64,000 nucleotides of DNA from Candidatus Epulonipiscioides gigas (GTDB lineage Bacteria; Bacillota; Clostridia; Lachnospirales; Cellulosilyticaceae). Shown piece after piece: positions 44,047 to 55,100 of the stretch (its first letter is position 1; every line of letters begins with the position of its first letter). The notes under the pieces were generated by a model. That model was given only the letters and a program-made list of their open reading frames with translations. It made no database searches and had not been told where the DNA came from. The position numbers and the translations under genes are program-made. The stretch lies in assembly GCA_001983555.1 (NCBI GenBank), contig LJHE01000011.1, positions 1-64,000 of the forward strand, read 5' to 3'.

Positions 44047-44892
44047 TCATTTTTGTTCTAAAACTACAAGTCCTATAACTCCAGGACCCGTATGAATTCC
44101 CATAGCAGCTCCTATTTCTTCGAGATGAATGTCCGTTATACCATTCATATTTTTAATTTCCTGTAAAAACTCTTGAGCTTTTTCTTTGGCAGCTCCACTT
44201 AGAACCCAAACTTCACATGAAGTTTTATCAAGAAAATCTTGCAAAATTTGTTTTAATTTACTTTTTCCTTGTTTATCTCCACGAGCTTTTTGACATACAT
44301 AAAGTTTTCCTTCTTCATTATGACCAATAATTGGTTTAATATTGAGCACATTTCCTATTGCTCCCGAGAATTTACTTAAACGTCCTCCTTTAATTAAATA
44401 TTCAAGTGTATCAACTAAAATATAGCCATGTACTCGTTTACGTATATCTGGAAGTTTTTTTAATACAAAAGATATATCAGGTTTTTGTTTAACTAATTTT
44501 GCGGCTTCTCTTACAACTACACCTTGAGGATAGCCAAGCATAAGAGTATCAAAAAAATGAAATTTTAGATTTTGAAATTGCTCTGTCATAAGTTTTATAC
44601 TATTAAGTGTTCCAGATAATGCATGTGATATAGTTATTACTAAAACATCAGTAAAACCTGCTTCTTCGATTTCTTTAAAGATTTTGGTGCCTATTTCATA
44701 ATCTGGAAGAGATGTTGTTGGTACTTCAATGTGTAAATTTTTAAAAACTTCATTGGGTGTTATAGTAACCTTATCTAAATATTGTTTGTCTTTATAAATA
44801 ATTCGTAACGGTATTTGATATATTCCATATTCTTCTAAAGTCTTATTACTTAAATCACAACAACTATCGGTAAGAACAGCTATTTTTTGCAT
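44047..44892 (-). CDS. DegV family (fatty-acid-binding) protein
   Basis: DegV/FakB proteins hold a free fatty acid for phosphorylation by the kinase FakA. The 281-residue protein has the N-terminal VLTDSCCDLSNKTLEEYGI, the S/T-S-x-P loop (PTTSLPDYEIG), ISHALSGTLNS and GGRLSKFSGAIGNVLNIKPI, and C-terminal GPGVIGLVV. A fakA gene is not in the window. AAGGAG lies before the ATG. Confidence 0.94.
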   Translation of the reverse strand: MQKIAVLTDSCCDLSNKTLEEYGIYQIPLRIIYKDKQYLDKVTITPNEVFKNLHIEVPTTSLPDYEIGTKIFKEIEEAGFTDVLVITISHALSGTLNSIKLMTEQFQNLKFHFFDTLMLGYPQGVVVREAAKLVKQKPDISFVLKKLPDIRKRVHGYILVDTLEYLIKGGRLSKFSGAIGNVLNIKPIIGHNEEGKLYVCQKARGDKQGKSKLKQILQDFLDKTSCEVWVLSGAAKEKAQEFLQEIKNMNGITDIHLEEIGAAMGIHTGPGVIGLVVLEQK

Positions 44893-44922
44893 TTTTTTCT
44901 CCTTTTATAATGTAATAATAAT

Positions 44923-44951
44923 AGAATATACAAACCCGCCGATAAATTCAA
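44923..44951 (-). promoter_or_regulatory. Probable sigma-A promoter of the DegV gene
   Basis: On the minus strand TTGAAT (44946-44951), a 17-base spacer and TATTCT (44923-44928) precede the gene. Confidence 0.55.
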
Positions 44952-45040
44952 GCCAAAATTTAAATAGATTTAAAAAAAAGTCTTTTATTTTATCATTTTT
45001 TAGAGTATAATCTATTTAAAAGAGAAATAAGGGGGAAAAA

Positions 45041-45796
45041 ATGAAAATTTTTGATTTGGATGGACCAGTTTATAGAGTAGGAAATGAACTAGCTGATTTT
45101 ATGCTTTTGTCAATAATGTTTGTTATTGGTTGTATACCTATTGTTACAATAGGCACATCAACTAGTGCACTGTTTTATGTTTATGGAAAAAAAATACGCA
45201 AAGAAGATTCATATATATGTAGGGATTTTGTTAAAAGTTACAAACAAAATTTAAAACAATCTATTTTGATGACAATAATTCTTTTAATTACTTGGACAAG
45301 TGCAGGAGCTTATTTAGTTAATGGATATATTCCTATAATGTTTGTGGTTCCTGATGGTATAGTTCACATATTGTACTCAGGGTTTACATTATTTTTCTGT
45401 GTTGAAGTTATTGTTTTAACCACATATGCATTTGCAATTTTATCAAGATTTCATTTAAAAGTAAAAGATATATTTGTGTTATCGTTTGTTTTTACTAACA
45501 AACATTTGATTACAGGCTTTTTTATGCTTTGTTTAAATGTCATATCTGTTATCATCATAGCATTTATACCACCAACATTATTAATAATTCCTGGAATGTT
45601 ATGTTATGTTAACTCATATTTTATTAATTCTATATTTGCAAAAACTATTAACAATCCACAAGAAGATCAAGAAGATATAGAAGAAAAACAAATACCAAAC
45701 AAAAGAGATATTAGTGATATTTATGAGGAAAAAGCTATTTATAGCCTAAAGGACATACAAGCTCTTAATAGCAATGAAAGCCAAAGAAATGCTTAA
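45041..45796 (+). CDS. YesL-like (DUF624) membrane protein
   Basis: The 251-residue protein has five or six hydrophobic segments and the DUF624 N-terminus FDLDGPVYRVGNELADFMLL followed by FVIGCIPIVTIGTSTSALFYV. The last 45 residues are charged and cytoplasmic. YesL proteins often sit beside sugar transporters and YesM/YesN pairs, but their function is not known. Here the gene heads a run with mtaB and lies 6 kb from the YesMN-like genes. AAGGGGGA precedes the ATG. Confidence 0.87.
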   Translation: MKIFDLDGPVYRVGNELADFMLLSIMFVIGCIPIVTIGTSTSALFYVYGKKIRKEDSYICRDFVKSYKQNLKQSILMTIILLITWTSAGAYLVNGYIPIMFVVPDGIVHILYSGFTLFFCVEVIVLTTYAFAILSRFHLKVKDIFVLSFVFTNKHLITGFFMLCLNVISVIIIAFIPPTLLIIPGMLCYVNSYFINSIFAKTINNPQEDQEDIEEKQIPNKRDISDIYEEKAIYSLKDIQALNSNESQRNA

Positions 45797-45828
45797 GATT
45801 AAAGTAAGAGGAGTTATCGGAGGAAGTT

Positions 45829-47115
45829 TTGGAAAATAAATTAAAAAAAACTATAGCTGTATACACACTAGGATGCAAAGTAAATCAATATGATACTGAT
45901 GCAGTTGTAGAATTGTTTGAAAAAAAAGGATATACATTAGTAGATTTTGATGCACCTGCGGATGTATATATTGTAAATACATGTACTGTTACACATCTAA
46001 GTGATAGAAAATGTCGTCAAATGCTTAGAAGAACTAAAAAAATAAACCCTAATAGCACGCTTGTTGCTATGGGGTGTTATGCTCAAATTTCAAAAGAAAA
46101 GATTAAAGAAGAAGTAGAAGAAATTGATATAGTTATTGGAACCGATAACCGAAAAAATATTGTAAATATTATAGAAAATCTTATTCCACCTCCAATTTCT
46201 GATATTATGCAAGTTAACGAATTTGAAGAGCTTGAAATATCAACCACCAATTCTAAAACTCGTTCTTATTTAAAAATCCAAGAAGGGTGTAATAATTATT
46301 GTAGCTATTGTATTATTCCTTATGTAAGGGGCAAAATTAGAAGCAGAAAAGAAAATAATATTATTAATGAAGCAATTAGATTAAGTAATGCGGGCTTTAA
46401 AGAAATTGTTTTAACTGGCATTCATGTAGCCTCATATGGAAAAGATTTAGAAAATACAAATTTAGTTACAATTATAAAAAAAATAGCTGAAATTGAAGGC
46501 ATTAAACGAATTAGATTAAGTTCTATTGAACCTAATATAGTTAATGATGATTTTATAAATATGTTACAAACAACTCCAAAGTTATGCAATCATTTTCATT
46601 TATCTTTGCAAAGTGGTTCAGACACAGTATTAAAAAGAATGAATAGAAAATATACAACTAATATGTATTTAGAAAGTGTGGAAAAAATACGTAAAGTCTT
46701 ACCTAATGTTGGTTTAACAACAGATATTATTGTAGGATTTCCACAAGAAACTAAAAAAGAATTTCAAGAAACTCTTGATTTTGTGAATAAAATAGGCTTT
46801 TTGGATATTCATATTTTTCCGTATTCAATAAGGAAAGGAACTAGAGCAGCTCAAATGAGCGGTCAAATAGCTTCTAATATAAAAGAAGAAAGAGCTAAGC
46901 AATTACAGCAACTTCAAACATTTAATAGAAATAAATTTTTAGATAATATTATAGGTAAGGAAGTTATGGTATTATTTGAAAATAGTAATACTGGCTTTAC
47001 AAATAACTATATTAAAGTTAAAGTAAATAATAATAAGGAGTTAATAAATCAAATTATTAAAATAAAAATTGAAAAACGAGAAGATAATATATTAATAGGA
47101 GAAATAGTGTTATAA
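45829..47115 (+). CDS. mtaB: tRNA t6A37 methylthiotransferase
   Basis: MtaB is a radical-SAM enzyme that adds a methylthio group to t6A at position 37 of tRNAs reading ANN codons. The 428-residue protein has the N-terminal UPF0004 cluster cysteines (Cys16 in [19 protein letters not shown] and MGCYAQ), the radical-SAM motif [16 protein letters not shown] near residue 153, and a C-terminal TRAM-like tail. KVNQYD and IPYVRG are typical of MtaB as against MiaB or RimO. It starts at TTG after GGAGGAAG, 32 bases past the yesL-like gene. Confidence 0.94.
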   Translation: MENKLKKTIAVYTLGCKVNQYDTDAVVELFEKKGYTLVDFDAPADVYIVNTCTVTHLSDRKCRQMLRRTKKINPNSTLVAMGCYAQISKEKIKEEVEEIDIVIGTDNRKNIVNIIENLIPPPISDIMQVNEFEELEISTTNSKTRSYLKIQEGCNNYCSYCIIPYVRGKIRSRKENNIINEAIRLSNAGFKEIVLTGIHVASYGKDLENTNLVTIIKKIAEIEGIKRIRLSSIEPNIVNDDFINMLQTTPKLCNHFHLSLQSGSDTVLKRMNRKYTTNMYLESVEKIRKVLPNVGLTTDIIVGFPQETKKEFQETLDFVNKIGFLDIHIFPYSIRKGTRAAQMSGQIASNIKEERAKQLQQLQTFNRNKFLDNIIGKEVMVLFENSNTGFTNNYIKVKVNNNKELINQIIKIKIEKREDNILIGEIVL

Positions 47116-47144
47116 AAATTCGTTTTTTCAGAATGGAGGTTATG

Positions 47145-47402
47145 ATGGAAAAATTAAATGAAACTATGCAATTTAAATTTGATTTACCCGAGCAAGTGTC
47201 TATAAGAGAGATTTTGCTCGAAGTATATTCGGATCTTAAATCAAGGGGGTATAATCCTATCAATCAAATAGTAGGATATATTATGTCAGGAGACCCAACA
47301 TATATTACAAGTTATAATGGAGCGAGAACCAAAATTAGAAAATTAGAACGTGACGAAATTTTGGAGGAGCTTGTAGCTTTTTATATGGGGACGAGTTCTT
47401 GA
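47145..47402 (+). CDS. ireB: IreB family regulatory phosphoprotein (UPF0297)
   Basis: IreB is a small protein phosphorylated by the PASTA kinase IreK/PrkC and linked to cell-wall stress responses in Enterococcus. The 85-residue protein has the family N-terminus [10 protein letters not shown] and [32 protein letters not shown]. The ATG at 47145 is chosen because GGAGG at 47135 lies 5 bases upstream; ATGs at 47133 and 47142 overlap or crowd that site. ireB-ruvX-DUF1292 is a conserved order in Firmicutes (yrzL-yrrK-yrzB in Bacillus). Confidence 0.94.
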   Translation: MEKLNETMQFKFDLPEQVSIREILLEVYSDLKSRGYNPINQIVGYIMSGDPTYITSYNGARTKIRKLERDEILEELVAFYMGTSS

Positions 47403-47818
47403 GAATTTTAGGGCTTGATTATGGCACAAATACAACAGGTGTAGCAATAAGTGACCCTTTTTTTCTTATTGCAAATCCTGTTTCTATTATACGAAGAAAA
47501 GATGATTTAAATATAAAAGCTACTATTAATGAGCTAGAAAAAATTTGTCGAGAACAAGAAGTATGTAAAATTGTATTAGGTTTGCCTAAAAATATGAATA
47601 ATACTTCTGGAAAACGTGTTGAACAAACAATGTTGTTTAAGACTAAGCTCGAAAATAAGTTAAAAATTCCAGTAATCTTATGGGACGAGCGTCTTAGCAC
47701 AGTAGCCGCTACAAATATATTATTAGAAGCTGATGTAAGTCGTCTGAAAAGAGCAAAGGTAATTGATAAACTAGCAGCAGTTATAATTTTACAGAATTAT
47801 TTAGATGCTAGTAATTAA
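47399..47818 (+). CDS. ruvX: Holliday junction resolvase-like RuvX/YqgF
   Basis: YqgF proteins have an RNase H-like fold and act in Holliday-junction cleavage and 16S rRNA end processing. The 139-residue protein keeps the catalytic segments [36 protein letters not shown] and [13 protein letters not shown]. It starts at a TTG that overlaps the ireB stop codon in the sequence TTGA, so translation is coupled. Confidence 0.94.
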   Translation: MRILGLDYGTNTTGVAISDPFFLIANPVSIIRRKDDLNIKATINELEKICREQEVCKIVLGLPKNMNNTSGKRVEQTMLFKTKLENKLKIPVILWDERLSTVAATNILLEADVSRLKRAKVIDKLAAVIILQNYLDASN

Positions 47819-47840
47819 AAATTTAATAGAGGTAAAAAAA

Positions 47841-48089
47841 TTGAATAAAATAATTTTTTATGATGAAGAAACTAATGATGAAGTCTTATTTGAAATCATT
47901 GATAGTACAATATTTAATGGTAATAAATATTTGTTAGTAGCAGATAAAGATGAGCAAGCAACAATTTTAAAAGAAACCATAGATAAAAATGATAATTTAA
48001 TTTATTCTTTAATAGAAAATGAAGAAGAATTTCAACAAATAAGTCTTATTCTTATGGAAAGTGATGAGTATGATATTGAATTTGGTTGA
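47841..48089 (+). CDS. DUF1292 family protein (YrzB-like)
   Basis: This acidic 82-residue protein has the DUF1292 pattern: a FYDEETNDEVLFEIIDSTIFNGNKYLLV beta region, then an acidic helical tail. Its function is unknown; it follows ruvX in many Firmicutes. The likely start is TTG at 47841, 7 bases after AGAGGT. An in-frame ATG at 47805 lies inside ruvX and is less likely. Confidence 0.82.
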   Translation: MNKIIFYDEETNDEVLFEIIDSTIFNGNKYLLVADKDEQATILKETIDKNDNLIYSLIENEEEFQQISLILMESDEYDIEFG

Positions 48090-48163
48090 CATATTTACTT
48101 TAAGAGATTATAATGATTCTACCTTATCAGACAGGTCGGAAAAAATATTCAGGAGGAAACAAT

Positions 48164-49831
48164 TTGAGAGCTAGACAACCAAAATCAAAATTAAAAATTA
48201 TTCCATTAGGGGGGTTAGGTGAAGTCGGCAAAAATATGACTGTTTTTGAGTATGAAAATGATATTATAGTTGTAGATTGTGGGCTTGCATTTCCTGGAGA
48301 TGAGATGTTAGGTATTGATTTAGTAATCCCTGATGTAACATATCTTGCAAAAAATCTTGATAAAATAAGAGCTTTTATCATAACACATGGGCATGAAGAT
48401 CATATTGGAGCTTTACCTTATATTTTAAAAGAAGTTAATGTGCCTATTTATGGCACAAAATTGACAAATGCTCTTATTGAATATAAATTAACCGAACATG
48501 CTCTAATGGATGTAACAACAAGAGTTGTAATTCAAGATGGAGAAACAATTAAATTTGGTAGCAGTTTTAAAGTAGAATTTATTAGTTCTAATCATAGTAT
48601 TACAGATACTGTAATGCTTTCTATTTGGACACCTGTTGGAACAGTTGTTCATACAGCTGACTTTAAAATAGATTATTCTCCTATAAGAGGAAAAGTTATA
48701 AATTTGCACCGACTAGCAGAGCTCGGACAAAAAGGAGTTTTAGCACTTCTTTCTGATAGCACAAATTCAGAAAGGCTAGGTTATACTCAATCGGAAAGAA
48801 TGGTTGGAGAAACTTTTTTTGGTATATTTAACAAATATAAAGATAGACGAATTATGGTAGCTACTTTTGCTTCTAATGTAGACAGGGTACAACAAGTTAT
48901 AAATGCAGCTTCAGCCAATAATAGAAAAGTGGCAGTTATGGGACGGAGCATGGTCAATGTTGTAAAAATAGCTAGTGAACTTGGGTATTTAGATATACCA
49001 ACAAATACGCTAATTGAGGTAAATGAGCTAAAAAAGTATACTGATGATCAAGTTGTAATTATTATGACAGGTTCTCAAGGGGAGTCTATGGCAGCTCTTT
49101 CAAGAATGTCAAAAGCTGAGCATAAACAAGTTGAAATAAAACCAGGAGACATTGTTATATTAAGCGCAACACCTATTCCAGGAAATGAAAAAACTGTATC
49201 TAACGTTATTAATGCTCTTGCCAAACAAGGAGCAATTGTAGTTAAAGACGATACTCATGTATCAGGTCATGCTGCTCAAGAAGAGCAAAAGCTTATGATT
49301 GCTCTTATTAAACCAAAATATTTTATACCAGTTCATGGTGAGTTTAGACATTTGCAAGCTCATGCTAACACTGCTATAAATATGGGTATAGCAAAAGAAA
49401 ATATTATTATATTATCTATTGGTGATATACTAGAGCTTGACAGAAATTCTATGAAAGTTGCAGGCACAGTTCCATCAGGCAAAGTTTTGGTAGATGGTCT
49501 TGGTGTTGGAGATGTTGGAAATATTGTTCTTAGAGATAGAAAACATTTATCAGAAGATGGTCTTTTAATTGCTGTTATGACTCTTGATGATGCAGGAATT
49601 GTTGTTGCAGGACCTGATATAATATCTCGTGGGTTTGTTTACGTTAGAGAAGCTGAAAACCTTATGGATCAAGCAAGAAATGTAGTTAGACGAACTCTTG
49701 ACAAGTGCCAAAGAAATCAAGTTACAGATTGGATGCTTATAAAGAATTATGTTAGAGATGATTTACGTGATTTTGTCTGGCAAAAAACAAAGCGTAGTCC
49801 AATGGTATTACCAATTATAATGGAAATTTAA
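48164..49831 (+). CDS. rnj: Ribonuclease J
   Basis: RNase J is a metallo-beta-lactamase endo/5'-exoribonuclease that matures and degrades RNA. With the TTG start at 48164 the protein has 555 residues, exactly the length of Bacillus RNase J1. The metal motif THGHEDHIGALPY (His75, His77, Asp79, His80), later ligands in HTADFKIDYSPI and SGHAAQEEQ, and the C-terminal domain are complete. AGGAGG lies 7 bases before the TTG; an in-frame ATG at 48113 gives an atypical extension. It ends the run that starts at 45.0 kb. Confidence 0.95.
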   Translation: MRARQPKSKLKIIPLGGLGEVGKNMTVFEYENDIIVVDCGLAFPGDEMLGIDLVIPDVTYLAKNLDKIRAFIITHGHEDHIGALPYILKEVNVPIYGTKLTNALIEYKLTEHALMDVTTRVVIQDGETIKFGSSFKVEFISSNHSITDTVMLSIWTPVGTVVHTADFKIDYSPIRGKVINLHRLAELGQKGVLALLSDSTNSERLGYTQSERMVGETFFGIFNKYKDRRIMVATFASNVDRVQQVINAASANNRKVAVMGRSMVNVVKIASELGYLDIPTNTLIEVNELKKYTDDQVVIIMTGSQGESMAALSRMSKAEHKQVEIKPGDIVILSATPIPGNEKTVSNVINALAKQGAIVVKDDTHVSGHAAQEEQKLMIALIKPKYFIPVHGEFRHLQAHANTAINMGIAKENIIILSIGDILELDRNSMKVAGTVPSGKVLVDGLGVGDVGNIVLRDRKHLSEDGLLIAVMTLDDAGIVVAGPDIISRGFVYVREAENLMDQARNVVRRTLDKCQRNQVTDWMLIKNYVRDDLRDFVWQKTKRSPMVLPIIMEI

Positions 49832-49841
49832 TAAAAAAATT

Positions 49842-49870
49842 AGGCAATTTATCTTTTGGATAGATTGCCT
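49842..49870 (+). terminator. First hairpin after the RNase J gene
   Basis: AGGCAAT and ATTGCCT form a 7-bp stem 11 bases after the stop codon; no T run follows directly. Confidence 0.5.
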
Positions 49871-49908
49871 TAGACTGTAGACGATTGTCTATAGTCTATT
49901 TTTTTTGT
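49871..49908 (+). terminator. Intrinsic terminator after the RNase J gene
   Basis: TAGACT-G-TAGAC and GTCTA-T-AGTCTA form a 12-position stem with one mismatch and a GATT loop, followed by eight T residues or more. Confidence 0.9.
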
Positions 49909-49939
49909 TATTTATTTTTACTCAAGGTATTTGATAGCT

Positions 49940-49985
49940 TCCCTAGATCTATTCCGTCAGCTAAAGCTTCTGCTACTCAGGGGAT
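49940..49985. repeat. Dispersed intergenic repeat, short copy 3
   Basis: The CCGTCAGCTAAAGCT core (49954-49968) of the family seen at 15.29 and 41.35 kb recurs here with diverged flanks. Confidence 0.65.
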
Positions 49986-50041
49986 TAAGCTACAGCAAAA
50001 AAGGAGATAGCTATCCATCTCCGTGTATTTGATATTTTTAT

Positions 50042-51952
<1,911 letters not shown>

Positions 51953-52109
51953 CGCTATTTCTCCTTATTATTATATATTTTATCTCATCGTTACGTGTGC
52001 ATTTAGGAAAAACGGTGAACTGCCACTCCTTCAATGAGGAGGGCAAAGAGCATATGCACTATTCACACGTCTCTATAATGCAGAAAAGAGCATGAAAATA
52101 TCTAATCCA
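51953..52109. other. Intergenic region with hairpins between the two surface genes
   Basis: An ACGTGTG/CACACGT inverted repeat about 85 bases apart (near 51985 and 52066) encloses a CTCCT/AGGAG hairpin (near 52028 to 52044). Neither has a T run on the minus strand, so it is not an obvious terminator. No gene is seen. Confidence 0.45.
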
Positions 52110-55100
52110 TTAAATGTTCCACCTGTTTTTTAGCTTGCCAATTACAGAGTTAATAAAACCTTTCTTTGGTGATTTTTCAACTATTTCTTCTTTATCTGGT
52201 GTTTGTAGAGCTATAACCAATTCCGCAAGTCCTGGTACTTCAAATTTTTCAGCAATTGGATCTGGAAGTGGCTCTGACTCATCAGGTTCAGGGATTTCAA
52301 TATCTAAATCTGGTATTACAACTTTTGGCAGTTGATTTTCAACCATTTCAACTATTGTATTTTTATTTTCAACTACTTTAGTTTCTTCTGTTACTTCAAC
52401 ATCTTTAGTTTCTTCTGTTACTTTAACGTCTTTAGTTTCTTCTGTTACTTTAACGTCTTTAGTTTCTTCTGCTACTTTAACGTCTTTAGTTTCTTCTGTT
52501 ACTTTAACATATTTAGTTTCTTCTGCTACTTTAACTTCTTTAGTTTCTTCTGCTACTTTAACGTCTTTAGTTTCTTCTGCTACTTTAACTTCTTTAGTTT
52601 CTTCTGCTACTTTAATATCTTTAGTTTCTTTTGCCACTTTAACGTCTTTAGTTTCTTCTGATACTTTAATATCTTTAGTTTCTTCTGTTACTTTAACATC
52701 TTTAGCTTCTTCTGTTACTTTAACATCTTTAGCTTCTTCTGCTACTTTAACTTCTTTAGTTTCTTTTGCCACTTTAACTTCTTTAGTTTCTTCTGCTACT
52801 TTAACATCTTTAGTTTCTTTAGTTTCTTTTGCCACTTTAACTTCTTTAGTTTCTTCTGCTACTTTAATATCTTTAGTTTCTTCTGTTACTTTAACATCTT
52901 TAGCTTCTTCTGTTACTTTAACATCTTTAGCTTCTTCTGCTAATTTAACGTCTTTAGCTTCTTCTGATGCTTTAACTTTTAGTATTTCTACTTCAGGTAT
53001 TTCAATGTCAGGTATTTCTATGTCAGGTATTTCAATGTCAGGTATTTCTATTTCAGGAATTTCTACTCCTGGCATTTCTAGTTCTGGTAATTCAGTTTCA
53101 GTAGCGTCTAGTTCTTCATCTAACAACGCTGGTAAATTTATTTTAATTGATAATTGCCCTATTTGCCCATGTGGGTACCAAAGAGGTTCCCCATACAAAG
53201 ATGGCAGATTTGGTTCATAGTAAAGCTTATTATCGTTCTCATAATCTGTATCTTCTGCTGGGTCAAATGGATTATTTAGCTCCTTCCTGTTATATCCGTT
53301 ACTATAACAAATTCCAGACAATTTTGCTCCATTTGCTAGCTCTAGATACATGTTCAATACATCAGTAAAAGTTATCAAACCATCGTTCCCATATTCGATA
53401 TGAACATGTGTTCCTTTTGGTATTGTCGTATTACCAGTTAGAATAATTTCGCTTCCTACATAAATCATGCTATAAAGTGTATAAATATCGTCAACAAGCT
53501 CAGCCTTAGCTAATATACTTGTAAACATTGTTGGGGTATGAACTCTAATTCCACCCTTGCTTGTATTATCATTAGCTGAATTATCTAATTGATATGAATC
53601 CAATAATATATCTGTCTTAATATCAAGCATTGCACCTTCAGGAATAGTAATATCACCTGTAAGTGTTTCATCAAATGCTAATTCACTTATTGTGACGGTT
53701 CCACCCTCAGCTGTTGCAGTTAGCATTTCTTGAAGATTATCAAGTGTTTGTAGCTCAATATTACCCTCATTAATTAACATGTTGTACTCGCTTGAGATAA
53801 TATTGCAACCGCTTGGAATTACTACTGTTACACCCTTTGGTATTATTAAAGGATCTGGTTCATCTTCTGTACCACCTGACAGACTTGTCGAACCTGCTAT
53901 AGTAACAATTTTTCTATCCGGCTCTGTTGCACTTTCTGCATCTTTTATTGCAGCTCGTAATTCTGCTTCTGAGTCTATCCTATCGTCATAATATGAAGCA
54001 ACTATATCATCACTTGTAACATCATAAGCACCAGTTTTTTCTATATAATATGTCGTATCATGCTCATCATCTAATGTTATGGTTACTGTAATGTCTATTG
54101 TATCGCTGGCTGATAATTGTGTGTCATTTGTATTTTGTATTTCTTTAATAAACTCAGAATCATCAATATCGTTAATAATACCGTTATTCCATCCGCTTGC
54201 ATCACGATATGACCATAGCCATACTACATCTTCATCACTAAGTGGCTTACCAGTGTAGTCTTTTGTTTCTTCCCAGATAAGGTTATGACTGTTACTAAGA
54301 TAGATCTGCAACTTAGCTTCTTTTATTGCATGATCTTTTATTTTAGCTATAATTTGAGCTTGTTTATAACCTAACGTATTATTTGCGTTATCACCTAATA
54401 ATTCCGTCATAATCCCAAGATCTGATGGTGAAATTATTTTAAGATAATCCTCTAACAGCTCAGGAGTAAATGCTTGTGCAGTAATGGCAACAGATTTAAT
54501 TGCTGTTGTAACTGTAGGTGCAGTTGTACCGGTCTCAGTAAGAGATACTGTAAAGCTGTAACTTCCATCTTCTCCAGCTGTCTCAGTTTGAGTTCCTCGT
54601 TTTGGTGCAGTAAAGTCTTTATTGGTTACTGTTGCTGTAAGATTTTTTCCTGTCACTCCACTTAATGCTTCAACTTGACGTTTAATTTCTTTCTGTGCAT
54701 CTTCTATAGTATTTACTGGATAGGTCGCATCTGCTTGTGAAAGCGTAAATGTTGCAGCATCTACTGCCGCTAAAGCATTATTTAATGTAGTCATGTATTG
54801 TGCATTAGCAATATCATCCGCTGTAATTGTGTACGTGCCTGTAATAGAGTCTGAGCCATCATCTCCTACGCCCACTGTAATTTTAACATTTACTACATCG
54901 CCAACTGCAAGTAAAGTTGCATTTTGTTGATTTACTATAGCTTTCTCATCTGATGACAAAGTATTATCGTCGCCTAAATTAGAGCTTGCATCACGGAATG
55001 ACCAATCCCAAGACGTTGATTCTAAGCTCATTAGTTCAACTGGATTATTAGATTTTTCATGCCAAATTACTTGGTTAGAGCTATTAGTAATCTCTATTTC

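Noticed and set aside
52332-52661. Plus-strand open frame rich in Phe and Cys
   Set aside because: It is the antisense shadow of the 27-bp repeats; no ribosome-binding site and the minus frame clearly codes.
52374-52976. Possible CRISPR array
   Set aside because: The units are contiguous direct repeats without spacers, in frame, and no cas gene is present.
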